NCBI GenBank assembly: GCA_001768325.1
Contig: MENQ01000023.1
Coordinates: 62,001-126,000 of the forward strand
Origin: Bacteroidetes bacterium GWC2_46_850
GTDB lineage: Bacteria > Bacteroidota > Bacteroidia > Bacteroidales > Dysgonomonadaceae
Direction: 5' to 3'
Length of the DNA stretch: 64,000 nt
The notes beneath the pieces were generated by a model that ran no database searches, had not been told where the DNA came from, and saw only the letters and a program-made list of their open reading frames with translations. Of the stretch, positions 33,184 to 41,669 are shown piece after piece; the stretch's first letter is position 1; every line of letters begins with the position of its first letter. The position numbers and the translations under genes were made by a program.

Positions 33184-34325
33184 TGATTGATTTAACAAAA
33201 ATACCCTCCCCCAGCTATGTGATGGAGGAAACGCTGCTCAGGAGAAACCTGCAGCTGATCAGATCGGTACAAGAACGTGCCGGCGTGAACATCATTCTTG
33301 CCTTCAAGGCTTTTGCCCTGTGGCGCTCATTTCCCATCATCCAGGAGTATATCCGGCATTCCACTGCCAGCTCCGTCTCGGAGGCGCAGCTGGCTTTTGA
33401 AGAGATGGGCAATCCGGCGCATACCTACGCACCTGCTTACACCGAGGAGGAGTTTCCGCTCTTTCTGAAGTACAGCAGCCACATTACCTTTAACTCTCTG
33501 TCGCAGTTTGAGCGTTTCTATCCGCGGATAAAAGCCTCGGGGAAGGATATCGCCTGCGGACTGAGAATCAACCCGGAGTACTCGGTGGTGGATACAGATC
33601 TCTACAATCCCAGCGCTCCCGGATCGCGTCTTGGCGTCACCGCCGACCGGATAGGGAATCAGCTTCCCCAAGGCATTACAGGACTGCATTTACATAACCT
33701 CTGTGAGAACAACTCTTATGATCTGGAGAAGACGCTTGCGGTGGTGGAGCAGAAGTTCGGCCGACTTTTCAGTCGGATACAATGGCTCAACCTGGGTGGC
33801 GGGCACCTGATGACACACAAAGACTATAACGTGGAACATCTTATTGAGGTGCTTACAGCCCTGAAGGCACGTCATCCGCATCTTGAAATTATTCTGGAAC
33901 CAGGAAGCGCATTCGTGTGGGAAACAGGGGTGCTGGTCGCAACGGTGGCCGATATCGTAGAGAATCACGGCGTGAAGACAGCCATGCTCAACGTCTCTTT
34001 TGCCTGCCATATGCCCGACTGTTTGGAGATGCCCTACAAGCCGCGCATTCGGGGAGCTTATCACGACCCGGTGGATGGAAAGCCCACCTACCGGATGGGT
34101 GGAAATAGTTGCCTTAGTGGCGACTTCATGGGTGAATGGTCGTTCGATGAACCATTGCAGGTTGGTGATCGGGTCGTGTTTGAGGACATGATTCATTACA
34201 CCACGGTGAAGACGACCCTTTTCAACGGTGTGACACATCCCTCCATCGGCCTTTGGAGTACCGATGACCGATTTATCCTCTACCGCCGTTTTGGTTACGA
34301 AGATTACAAGAACCGGATGAGTTGA
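33183..34325 (+). CDS. nspC: Carboxynorspermidine decarboxylase
   Basis: A 380-residue fold-III PLP decarboxylase of the alternative spermidine/norspermidine pathway. PLP lysine is K42 in LAFKAFALW; LRINPEYSVVDTDLYNP, GLHLHNLCENN, LNLGGGHLMTHKDY and EPGSAFVWETG are typical of NspC. It decarboxylates carboxy(nor)spermidine in the cytoplasm. The partner dehydrogenase is not in this window. Start ATG 33183 is fused to the nitroreductase stop. Confidence 0.95.
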   Translation: MIDLTKIPSPSYVMEETLLRRNLQLIRSVQERAGVNIILAFKAFALWRSFPIIQEYIRHSTASSVSEAQLAFEEMGNPAHTYAPAYTEEEFPLFLKYSSHITFNSLSQFERFYPRIKASGKDIACGLRINPEYSVVDTDLYNPSAPGSRLGVTADRIGNQLPQGITGLHLHNLCENNSYDLEKTLAVVEQKFGRLFSRIQWLNLGGGHLMTHKDYNVEHLIEVLTALKARHPHLEIILEPGSAFVWETGVLVATVADIVENHGVKTAMLNVSFACHMPDCLEMPYKPRIRGAYHDPVDGKPTYRMGGNSCLSGDFMGEWSFDEPLQVGDRVVFEDMIHYTTVKTTLFNGVTHPSIGLWSTDDRFILYRRFGYEDYKNRMS

Positions 34326-34437
34326 GTAAACTGTTTAGATTTTTTTAAACAATTTCTACCCACATTGCGTTTACTGAGTGAGAAGATTGATTTCTCATCA
34401 GTTAATCAAACAAGTATTCACATTAAAACTATGTATT

Positions 34438-34680
34438 ATGGGATGGATTTGGTGGATTATTATTGGAGTAGTAGCAGGGTGGCTCGCTGGTAAATTAATG
34501 AGAGGCGGCGGCTTTGGTTTTATAGTCAATCTTTTGGTTGGTATAGCAGGTGCAGTAATCGGTGGATGGGTTTTCGGCCTGTTGGGTATTGCTGCGGGAG
34601 GAATTATCGGAAGCCTTGTTACGGCACTGGTGGGGGCAATCTTGTTGCTCTGGATCATTTCTCTCTTCAAGCGAGCCTGA
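34438..34680 (+). CDS. GlsB/YeaQ/YmgE family small membrane protein
   Basis: 80 residues, three hydrophobic helices rich in Gly and Ala: MGWIWWIIIGVVAGWLAGKL, then the RGGGFGFIVNLLVGIAGAVI signature, and a last helix ending SLFKRA. Matches the transglycosylase-associated family (PF04226), often stress-induced; the molecular role is unclear. Start chosen at 34438 because upstream residues are not family-like. Confidence 0.9.
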   Translation: MGWIWWIIIGVVAGWLAGKLMRGGGFGFIVNLLVGIAGAVIGGWVFGLLGIAAGGIIGSLVTALVGAILLLWIISLFKRA

Positions 34681-34755
34681 TGTAGATCAGTAAAAACGAC
34701 ATAAAGATCGGTGTATCGGAAGATGCATCGGTTTTTTTATTCGGAGATAAAAACA

Positions 34756-35403
34756 ATGGAAAAACAAATTGAGACGGGCATATTCTCCGGATCATTCAAT
34801 CCCATCCACATGGGGCATCTTATGCTGGCCGGTTACCTCAGTGCCTTCACCTACCTGGAGGAGGTCTGGTTTGTGGTCACACCCCACAATCCGCTTAAAG
34901 AGAAAGAGAGTCTTTTGCCAGATGATATACGCCTGGAGATGGTGCGACTGGCACTGGCGGATTATGACAATCTCAAAGTATCGGATGTGGAGTTTCGTAT
35001 GCCACAGCCTTCTTACACCATTGACACGCTGAATGCGCTCACACGGGAATATCCCGACAGACGCTTTTCGTTGATCATTGGGGGAGATAACTGGTCGCTG
35101 TTCGATAAATGGAAAGATTACGAACAGATTATGGAACGCTATCAGATCCTTATCTATCCCCGGCCCGGTGAAAATATCCGAATTCCCAAAAGACTGCGCA
35201 AATCGGTACAGCTGGTCAATGCGCCCGAGGTGGAAATATCCTCCACGTTCATTCGCCACGCCATTGAAGAGGGCAAAGAGATGCGCGCCTTTCTTCCGCC
35301 AAAGGTATATGATTACATCAAAAAAAATCATCTTTTCAGGAATCAGGAATCAGGAATCAGGAATCAGGAATCAGGAATCAGGAATCAGCGGTCAGTTTTG
35401 TAA
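34756..35403 (+). CDS. nadD: Nicotinate-nucleotide adenylyltransferase with a repeat-encoded tail
   Basis: A 215-residue nucleotidyltransferase in NAD synthesis. GIFSGSFNPIHMGHLML (ATP-binding HxGH), VTPHNPLK, IIGGDNWSLFDKW and EISSTFIRHAIEEGK (ISSTxxR) are diagnostic. The normal protein ends near YIKKNHLF; beyond it the frame runs through seven tandem TCAGGAA heptads and encodes about 20 residues built from the repeat RNQESGI. Start at ATG 34756 in place of an upstream extension that is not conserved. Confidence 0.95.
   Translation: MEKQIETGIFSGSFNPIHMGHLMLAGYLSAFTYLEEVWFVVTPHNPLKEKESLLPDDIRLEMVRLALADYDNLKVSDVEFRMPQPSYTIDTLNALTREYPDRRFSLIIGGDNWSLFDKWKDYEQIMERYQILIYPRPGENIRIPKRLRKSVQLVNAPEVEISSTFIRHAIEEGKEMRAFLPPKVYDYIKKNHLFRNQESGIRNQESGIRNQRSVL
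35336..35395. repeat. TCAGGAA heptad tandem array inside the nadD 3' end
   Basis: Seven perfect TCAGGAA units (35336-35384), then TCAGCGG and a final TCAG. Three units equal 21 nt, so the array stays in frame and encodes a 7-residue repeat. Member of the CTGA-core heptad family. Confidence 0.95.
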
Positions 35404-35442
35404 GTTTCATATTGTTAAGAACAGCGGTTTGCAAGTAATTAG

Positions 35443-35466
35443 CACATCATCACATCATCACATCAT
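35443..35466. repeat. CACATCAT octamer repeat at a gene stop
   Basis: Three perfect CACATCAT units. The stop codon and last four codons of the minus-strand TPR gene lie inside them (ending NDVMM). Confidence 0.9.
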
Positions 35467-37678
35467 TAACTCCGTACCTGATCTTATCCAGGATGATTGG
35501 TAGCAGGGCCGTATTCACGCCCGCTTCCTGCAATTCATCCTCGTCTTCGGTAAGCATCGACCGGAAGGCATCAAAGCTGCCCGCCTTTTCCATCGAGGTC
35601 TGATAGAACTGCACCGCTCTTTTGTTCTCTTCCAGGCAAAGCTCCACATGACCCGCGTTCAGATAATCGTGGGCATTGGGTTCGTTCTCCAGTATCATCG
35701 CATAATATTTCCGGGCCACGTCGAACTTGCGGGAAAGGAATGCACACCAAGCCACCGAGCGCCAGGCACGCCTGTTGCGGCTGTCGAGCAGTTCGACCTT
35801 AAAATAGAAGTTGAGTGCCGTGTCATACTGTTTCAATTCCAGGTAGCAATGGCCGATGTTGAGCTGGATCTGGAGATCGTCGGGTCTGAACTGTTCGAGC
35901 CTGCGATAATAGGTCAGCGCCGTCCCCGGTTGCTTCAGCATCCTGTAGCAATGTGCGATGCGATGTATGACCCAGGTATTGTTTTCATCAATCAGATCGG
36001 CATGCAGGTAAGCTTCCAGGGCTCCATTGATATCTGCCAGCATCTGCCTGCAGTAGCCTATTTTCTGCCATACCTCACTTTTGGTCACACCTGTCTCTGC
36101 CAGCATCATGTAGGCTGTAAGCGCCTCGCTGAAGTTGTTTTTCTCAAAATAGTAAAGGGCAATCTGCTCCAGATGTCGTGGTTGCAGCACCACAGGGTGA
36201 AAAGTTTCAATGAGGTGATAATTCAGCGGTAGACTGAAGATGTCCCCAAATCCGGTACTCCGCTTGTAGAGCTTGAAGAAACGGTAAAGGTCCTGAATAT
36301 ATTGCTTGATCAGCGTATCCTCCTTCTGATAGGGCTTCAGCACCTCTTCCTCAGCCTGCATCTTTGTGAGTTCCTCACCCTCGGCACCCAGCTGTGAAAT
36401 CATCATGTGGCGATAGTTCTCCGGCATCATCATGACGCTGAAACAGAATGAATATTTGTCGGAGTTGCAGATCAGCGACGAGCGGAGCATGGTCTCAATC
36501 AGGGAGGCACCTTCCGACTTGTCCGAAAAAAGCTGCCTGATGCTGCTGTGTTGGGGATTGAAAGGCAGAAACCAGTTACTCATCTCCTGAAAGAAGGGAT
36601 ACGACTTCAGGTTGGAGAAGGTGGAGTGGAACACATCGGCCCCTTCGAGTTGCAGCTCGGAGAACTCCTGCAGCTTGTCTGTCAGACCGCTTTCATCGAG
36701 TATCTTCTGCCATTCGGGATTTTTTTCATCCAGTCCACTTTCTCCCATCCACTCATCGAGGTTTATTTTTTTGCCGATCATCGGGCTCAGTTTCATCATC
36801 TCAGGGAGGATCTCCTCAGTAAGCCTTTTGGTGATCTTCTCCGTTTCGTGTGCCTGAATGAAGCCGATGATGGCAGCCACAAAGCGCCGGTTGAACAGCT
36901 TGTCATCCGACAACAGCTTCAGCCTGTTGCCGCATTCGGGGTAGAGTGTCCAGCGGGCAGTATAAGTCTGGAAGATGGGGATGATGCCAATGATGGCACG
37001 TGTAGCCAGTTCCGAATCGGGGCGGCCGCATATATCGAGGAGCAACTCCACCTTGGCGGCATCGAAGCGCTGCAGCAGGTTCATGGTGAGGGCGGAGAGG
37101 AACACGCTTTTGTCGTATACCGGAATAAGGTTGTCATCCATAAAAGCCCGGTAGGCGGTGATCATGTCGGTATTGGCCCTTGGCGATACAAACAGGCTAT
37201 AAAAGAGATCCTGCAGGGTATTTTCGTGTGTCAGCTCATTTTCTTTCAGGCGGCGTTCCTTCTCTTCACCCTCTTCAAGCAGGCTGATAAAAGAAGAGGT
37301 GTCTGCCTGACGGGTGATGATGCTCCGGTATTCATCCATCGAAAGAGGAATGCGTACCTGCAGTTGGCGCGACTTTTCGAAGAAGAGGGCAGAACTCTCC
37401 TGCAGGAGCAGGTGTTCGGCTGCATCGTCGGCAACCGTATAGAGATCGCGGATCAGCTTTTCGTAAATATGCTGCTGCTCAGGATCCTTTTTCCCTTCAA
37501 TGAGGTAGTGAAGCATATACTGATAATTGGTTTCCAGTTCCGATATTTTTTCGGTAGTGCTCCATTGTTGCGACAGTGAGGCAAGTGCCCTGACACCTTC
37601 AATTGCTTGCTTCAGATCTCGTTGCTCAATATGAGAATGGATTATTTTTAATTTGGTTATGGTGTCGGTCGATTGCAT
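35450..37678 (-). CDS. Large tetratricopeptide-repeat protein
   Basis: 742 residues without signal peptide or transmembrane helix. The N-terminal 450 residues are helical and not recognised. The C-terminal 250 residues contain consecutive TPR units (ALYYFEKNNFSEALTAYMML, QMLADINGALEAYLHADLID, RMLKQPGTALTYYRRLEQF, YLELKQYDTALNFYFKVELL, AFLSRKFDVARKYYAMIL). Probably a cytoplasmic scaffold. It is the last gene of the minus-strand serB / antiporter-domain / TPR run (6-nt gap). The 3' end falls in an octamer repeat. Role unknown. Confidence 0.8.
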   Translation of the reverse strand: MQSTDTITKLKIIHSHIEQRDLKQAIEGVRALASLSQQWSTTEKISELETNYQYMLHYLIEGKKDPEQQHIYEKLIRDLYTVADDAAEHLLLQESSALFFEKSRQLQVRIPLSMDEYRSIITRQADTSSFISLLEEGEEKERRLKENELTHENTLQDLFYSLFVSPRANTDMITAYRAFMDDNLIPVYDKSVFLSALTMNLLQRFDAAKVELLLDICGRPDSELATRAIIGIIPIFQTYTARWTLYPECGNRLKLLSDDKLFNRRFVAAIIGFIQAHETEKITKRLTEEILPEMMKLSPMIGKKINLDEWMGESGLDEKNPEWQKILDESGLTDKLQEFSELQLEGADVFHSTFSNLKSYPFFQEMSNWFLPFNPQHSSIRQLFSDKSEGASLIETMLRSSLICNSDKYSFCFSVMMMPENYRHMMISQLGAEGEELTKMQAEEEVLKPYQKEDTLIKQYIQDLYRFFKLYKRSTGFGDIFSLPLNYHLIETFHPVVLQPRHLEQIALYYFEKNNFSEALTAYMMLAETGVTKSEVWQKIGYCRQMLADINGALEAYLHADLIDENNTWVIHRIAHCYRMLKQPGTALTYYRRLEQFRPDDLQIQLNIGHCYLELKQYDTALNFYFKVELLDSRNRRAWRSVAWCAFLSRKFDVARKYYAMILENEPNAHDYLNAGHVELCLEENKRAVQFYQTSMEKAGSFDAFRSMLTEDEDELQEAGVNTALLPIILDKIRYGVNDVMM

Positions 37679-37684
37679 AATGTT

Positions 37685-38584
37685 TCAGTTTGATGAATCC
37701 TTGATGATCAGTGTGGAAGGAAGTGAATCTTTCCAGGTAAGAGGAGTGTCGACCAGCCTGCTCCATCCGTCGATACCGGTGATAAGAAGATCCTGGGACC
37801 GTATAAACTCCTTTTCAATCTTTTTGTTATTGTCCCAGAGGTGTACCCGTCCGTCGCTCTTTTTGACGATGAACTGATACAGTTTTTGCATTTTGGGTCC
37901 CGACTGAATGATTCCCACTGCATCCCACACCATGATCTCCACATTTTCCTTCAGGGCAGTCTGATAAATAAAGGTAAAGATATGCATATCGGCTTTACAG
38001 AGTACAGGAATGAAAATCTTGTTTATTTCTGTAAGGGCATTGTCGAGGAAGATGCCAGTCGGTATTCTGTTTCTTTCCAGCAGGGATGATACCTGCTTCA
38101 GCGTCTCTGCTTCCTTCTCTCCTAATTGAGCCAGAATGGCAGCTTCAGAATTTGTCGGGTCATTTTTCATCCGTACGTACTTCTCTGCTTCATTGAGGTC
38201 TATTTCATCAGGACCCAGCCCAATTAGCAAAAGGTTGCTTCCCTGCTCGTCGGCTGTTTTCCGGATTTCGTCTACCATCGCGTCCTGTTCTCTGATAAAC
38301 AGTCGCATGGTGATTCTACTCTTCTCACTGTTCGGCTTAAAATCGGCCAGCATCCTGTTTTGCAACATTTCCGCCGGTTCATCCTGCATCAGCTCCTGCA
38401 TGTTGTGGACAAAGTAAAGCAATGTGATCGATGTTTTTTCCGTTTTTGGAAGCACTGTTTCCGATGCCAGCTTACACAGTCTTTTGCCTGTTTCGATTTT
38501 GGTGAAACAGACCAGTGCGTGTGCAGCTCCCTTATGTTCCGGTTCACCGTCGATGCGGGTTAATAGTATATCCACAAAATCCAT
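37685..38584 (-). CDS. Detached cytoplasmic domain of a cation/proton antiporter
   Basis: 299 residues with no transmembrane helix. The opening DILLTRIDGEPEHK...ALVCF and the closing IEKEFIRSQDLLITGIDGW...LPSTLIIKD resemble the C-terminal universal-stress-like cytoplasmic half of Bacteroidetes CPA2 Na+/H+ antiporters, which normally follows about 400 residues of membrane domain. That membrane half is absent: serB ends 34 nt upstream. Direct TTCTTTAGCG repeats (38594-38603, 38605-38614) sit at the junction. It is either a stand-alone regulatory protein or the remnant of a deletion. The frame itself is intact. Confidence 0.65.
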   Translation of the reverse strand: MDFVDILLTRIDGEPEHKGAAHALVCFTKIETGKRLCKLASETVLPKTEKTSITLLYFVHNMQELMQDEPAEMLQNRMLADFKPNSEKSRITMRLFIREQDAMVDEIRKTADEQGSNLLLIGLGPDEIDLNEAEKYVRMKNDPTNSEAAILAQLGEKEAETLKQVSSLLERNRIPTGIFLDNALTEINKIFIPVLCKADMHIFTFIYQTALKENVEIMVWDAVGIIQSGPKMQKLYQFIVKKSDGRVHLWDNNKKIEKEFIRSQDLLITGIDGWSRLVDTPLTWKDSLPSTLIIKDSSN

Positions 38585-38618
38585 AATTGTCAATTCTTTA
38601 GCGGTTCTTTAGCGTGCT

Positions 38619-39851
38619 TCATCCATTCAGTATTTTGCTATCGAGCATGGAGTCTTTGTATCCCAAGAAGTAAAGGATGCCGTCGATGCCGACTGTCGAG
38701 AGTGACTGCTCCGCGTTTTGCTTTACCTTGGGTTTGGCGTGGAAGGCGATGCCCAGTCCGGCAATACCCAGCATGGGCAGGTCGTTGGCTCCGTCACCCA
38801 CTGCCACTGCCTGTCGCAGGTCGATCCGTTCCACCTGGGCAATGAGCCGTAACAGTTCCGCCTTTCTCTTGCCATCGACCACATCTCCCACATAATTGCC
38901 GGTCAGCTTTCCGTTTTCAATCTCCAGTTCGTTGGCATACATGTAATCGAAACCATATTTGTCTTTCAGATAATTACCGAAGTAGGTGAACCCTCCCGAG
39001 AGAATTGCTGTTTTGAATCCTACTTTTTGTAACACCTTCATCAACCGGTCGAGTCCCTCCGTAATGGGCAGATTCATGGCGATCTCTCTCATGACCGAAA
39101 CATCGAGCCCCTTCAGCAGCTTCACACGTTGTCTGAAGCTCTCCTCAAAATCGATCTCACCATGCATGGCCGATTCTGTGATAGCCCTCACCTGCTCACC
39201 CACGCCGGCTCTTTCTGCCAGCTCATCAATCACCTCTGTCTGTATGAGCGTGGAGTCCATGTCGAAACAGATGAGCCGCCGCATGCGCCGATACATGCTC
39301 TCCTCCTGAAAAGAGATGTCGAAGTTAAGCGAAGAGGAGAGTTCCATAAACGATTGCTGCATCTGCTGCCGGTCGTTTGGCGTGCCCCGCACTGACAGTT
39401 CCACGCACGACTTTGCGGCACGCTCCTCCTCATTGAGTGGGATGCGTCCCGTGAGGCGGATTATGTTATCGATGTTGAGGTTCTGCTCGGCAATAATCCG
39501 GGATACGGCTGCAATTTGTTTTGCGGTCAGTATTCTTCCCAGCAGGGTGATGATGTATCTGTTTTTGCCCTGCATGTTCACCCAGTTGGAATAACGCTCT
39601 ACCGTGATCGGCGTAAAACGGATGTTTACGTCCATCTCATAGGCTTTGAACAGCAGATCCTTCAGGATATCGCCCGAGTTGTTGTGCATCGATTTGAAAA
39701 GGATGCCTAGTGAGAGGTTTCTGTGAATATCCGATTGCCCGATATCGAGGATGAAGGCGCCGTGCTTCGCCAGTATCTCAGTGAGGGCTGCCGTCAGCCC
39801 CTGTTTGTCCTCCCCGTTGATGTTGAGTAAAATAATTTCTGAATTCTCCAT
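38619..39851 (-). CDS. serB: Phosphoserine phosphatase with ACT domains
   Basis: 410 residues. Two ACT-like regulatory domains (about 1-85 and 95-180: IILLNINGEDKQGLTAAL, YIITLLGRILTAKQIA) precede a HAD phosphatase with nucleophile motif DMDS at 197-200 (FDMDSTLIQTEVIDELA), AILSGGFTYFG, and the metal loop VAVGDGANDLPML. Final step of serine synthesis; the ACT part probably binds serine. Head of a three-gene minus-strand run. Three 23-nt repeats lie directly upstream. Confidence 0.96.
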   Translation of the reverse strand: MENSEIILLNINGEDKQGLTAALTEILAKHGAFILDIGQSDIHRNLSLGILFKSMHNNSGDILKDLLFKAYEMDVNIRFTPITVERYSNWVNMQGKNRYIITLLGRILTAKQIAAVSRIIAEQNLNIDNIIRLTGRIPLNEEERAAKSCVELSVRGTPNDRQQMQQSFMELSSSLNFDISFQEESMYRRMRRLICFDMDSTLIQTEVIDELAERAGVGEQVRAITESAMHGEIDFEESFRQRVKLLKGLDVSVMREIAMNLPITEGLDRLMKVLQKVGFKTAILSGGFTYFGNYLKDKYGFDYMYANELEIENGKLTGNYVGDVVDGKRKAELLRLIAQVERIDLRQAVAVGDGANDLPMLGIAGLGIAFHAKPKVKQNAEQSLSTVGIDGILYFLGYKDSMLDSKILNG

Positions 39852-39861
39852 ATGTTTGTTT

Positions 39862-39930
39862 TTTAGGATTCAGGAATCAGCTTCTTTAGGATTCAGGAAT
39901 CAGCTTCTTTAGGATTCAGGAATCAGCTTT
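39862..39930. repeat. Three tandem 23-nt repeats upstream of serB
   Basis: Copies at 39862, 39885 and 39908, each TTTAGGATTCAGGAATCAGC plus TTC (the last copy diverges at its end). They contain the TCAGGAA heptad and begin 11 nt before the serB start codon, so they lie in its leader or promoter. Confidence 0.95.
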
Positions 39931-40010
39931 CAGGTTTCAGCTTTTCGAAGCAATGTTTTTACCTTCAGCGGTTTGTTTTTTTTATGTTCAACCGATTACC
40001 GGTTATTTGA

Positions 40011-40122
40011 CTCCTGCTTCCTGCTTCCTAACTCCTGCTTCCTGACCCCTGATCCCTGACTCCTGATCTCTGACTCCTGATCTCTGACTCCTGATCTCTG
40101 ACTCCTGATCTCTGACTCCTGA
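40011..40122. repeat. Sixteen-unit heptad tandem array
   Basis: Sixteen uninterrupted 7-nt units: CTCCTGC-TTCCTGC-TTCCTAA-CTCCTGC-TTCCTGA-CCCCTGA-TCCCTGA, then alternating CTCCTGA/TCTCTGA to 40122. Positions 4-7 are nearly always CTGA; positions 1-3 vary among pyrimidines. The array ends 4 nt before the stop codon of the DUF4922 gene. No spacers, so not CRISPR. Confidence 0.95.
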
Positions 40123-40125
40123 CCC

Positions 40126-40968
40126 CTATATCACCGACAACGATACCTGCGCGTAAATATCTTCGATATCGTCAGGCCCGATCTTATTGAAATCTTCTTC
40201 CCGAACGGTAATGATAAGTCCGGCCATGTCGAGTGCGCCGGGACTGATCATCAGCTTTTTGTGTCCCTCTTCAAAATATTGCCGGGGACGATGCGCCTTG
40301 CGCGGAAACAGATGCAGTTTATAACGGTCTTGCTCCGTAAAGACAATCACGTTCATCATCGGCTCCTCTTCTTCCGGCTGTAAGTGATGAAGATATTGAT
40401 ATACATCTTCAAACAGTTCTTCCACCTCTTCCTTGTCGGTGCTTTCAATTATCATGCAGGTACGGAGTGCGTGGTCTCCCTGCATGAGAACTGCGGTACG
40501 GAGACCCGCCTGTAAATGAAAATGATCGGGTGCAGAGGCACCGCTGCGGGGGCCGTTATAAAAAACCACATAGCCGGGCAACTGTTCCGCCAGTGAAAGC
40601 ATGTCGCCCACCTTCCTTCTGATTCGTTGGGGCACATGTGAATGGAGTGGAATGGTGAGGTGATTTTCCAGGATGGGGAATGGATTACAGAGTATAAGAT
40701 ACTTTTCCAGAAAAGGGATGCCTTTCTGCAGAGGGTGTCTGTTTTCCTCGCAGAGGAAGCAGGGCCGTTTTTCGATTGTTTTCTGATCGATGCCGGCCCC
40801 AGTGGATACGATCCGCGCGGGATTGTACTGTACTGTCGCCCGGAACTCATCTCCCCAGGAAAACATCTTTTCCCGTATCATGTCCCGTTGACCGATTGCT
40901 GTTTTCAATTGTGGCCATTGTTCCTGTTGCAGGATAAATAAATCATTAATCTTATCTAAAAGATCCAT
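40126..40968 (-). CDS. DUF4922 HIT-like protein
   Basis: 280 residues. The N-terminal part has PCFLCEENRHPLQ and CNPFPILENHLTIPLHSHVPQ; the central NGPRSGASAPDHFHLQAG is a HxHxQ-type motif as in HIT/GalT-like nucleotidyl transferases or phosphorylases. This layout matches DUF4922, related to GDP-L-galactose phosphorylase-like enzymes. A nucleotide-sugar or dinucleotide phosphorylase activity is plausible but unproven. Single gene behind its own -7 box. Confidence 0.8.
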   Translation of the reverse strand: MDLLDKINDLFILQQEQWPQLKTAIGQRDMIREKMFSWGDEFRATVQYNPARIVSTGAGIDQKTIEKRPCFLCEENRHPLQKGIPFLEKYLILCNPFPILENHLTIPLHSHVPQRIRRKVGDMLSLAEQLPGYVVFYNGPRSGASAPDHFHLQAGLRTAVLMQGDHALRTCMIIESTDKEEVEELFEDVYQYLHHLQPEEEEPMMNVIVFTEQDRYKLHLFPRKAHRPRQYFEEGHKKLMISPGALDMAGLIITVREEDFNKIGPDDIEDIYAQVSLSVI

Positions 40969-40988
40969 CTGACGTCTCTTTAATAAAA

Positions 40989-40996
40989 CAAAGATA
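40989..40996 (-). promoter_or_regulatory. -7 box for the DUF4922 gene
   Basis: Reads TATCTTTG on the minus strand, 21 nt upstream of the start codon. Confidence 0.5.
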
Positions 40997-41054
40997 GCGA
41001 TATTTTCTTTTATCGAAAATTATCGCTTTACTGTTTGGGTATCAACTTTTTTTA

Positions 41055-41062
41055 TACCTTTG
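41055..41062 (+). promoter_or_regulatory. -7 box for the DUF4348 lipoprotein gene
   Basis: TACCTTTG followed by CA, with TTTG at 41034-41037. It predicts a leader of about 90 nt before the start at 41159; no known riboswitch is recognised in it. Confidence 0.5.
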
Positions 41063-41158
41063 CATCTGAATAGGTTATTTGCCTGCCAGAGGTGCGCAGA
41101 GGCATTCCAAAACCGATCCACTCAAAGGCATACAAAGCGAATATTAAATAAAAAAAGA

Positions 41159-41656
41159 ATGAAACCAAAAGGTCTTATCATTCCCTGTTTGTTTATTTTT
41201 CTTTTCATCTCCTGTTCTCAGGGTTCGGGCAAAAAGAACGTGGAACAGGGCGACGAAAAGTTGGAAAGGGAGGCTCACGATAGCAATCCCGATGATCTGA
41301 CTGTCTCTGGTAAGGAGGAGTTCGATCATTTCATTCACAGATTCAGCACCGAAGAATCATTTCAGTTTGAACGGATTAAATTCCCCATCAGCGTCATTGT
41401 GCCGGACACAGGACATGAGGGAATGGCCCCGATGCGTGATTCTATTGGGAAATACGACTGGGAGATGCTCGATCTCTCATACGACAGCACCTACCTGACA
41501 CGTCCATACGACCAGTACTATCAGGTGGTACGCTTCAATAATGATACCGCCATCGTGGAACTGCGCGGGATCAACAACGGTATCTATGCCGATTACTACT
41601 TTTCATTGATCAACAAAAAGTGGTATCTGGTCACCTTATATGAAGCTTCCTTCTGA
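41159..41656 (+). CDS. DUF4348 lipoprotein
   Basis: 165 residues with a lipoprotein signal (lipobox FISC, Cys19). After a charged linker comes VSGKEEFDHFIHRFSTEESFQFERIKFP, WEMLDLSYDSTYL and FSLINKKWYLVTLYEASF, the pattern of the Bacteroidales DUF4348 family (NTF2-like fold). Function unknown; likely outer-membrane or periplasmic. It converges with cdd 13 nt downstream. Confidence 0.82.
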   Translation: MKPKGLIIPCLFIFLFISCSQGSGKKNVEQGDEKLEREAHDSNPDDLTVSGKEEFDHFIHRFSTEESFQFERIKFPISVIVPDTGHEGMAPMRDSIGKYDWEMLDLSYDSTYLTRPYDQYYQVVRFNNDTAIVELRGINNGIYADYYFSLINKKWYLVTLYEASF

Positions 41657-41669
41657 AGAGGAGCATTTA

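Noticed and set aside
35336-35395. Repeat array as an origin iteron set
   Set aside because: There is no replication initiator gene or AT-rich unwinding region nearby, and related arrays occur at many housekeeping genes.
36548-37579. Long plus-strand frame opposite the TPR gene
   Set aside because: Translation has no recognisable domain and mirrors the codon usage of the TPR gene, which has clear repeats.
40011-40122. Tandem repeats as a possible CRISPR array
   Set aside because: The unit is 7 nt with no spacers, and no cas genes are nearby; it is a microsatellite-like array.
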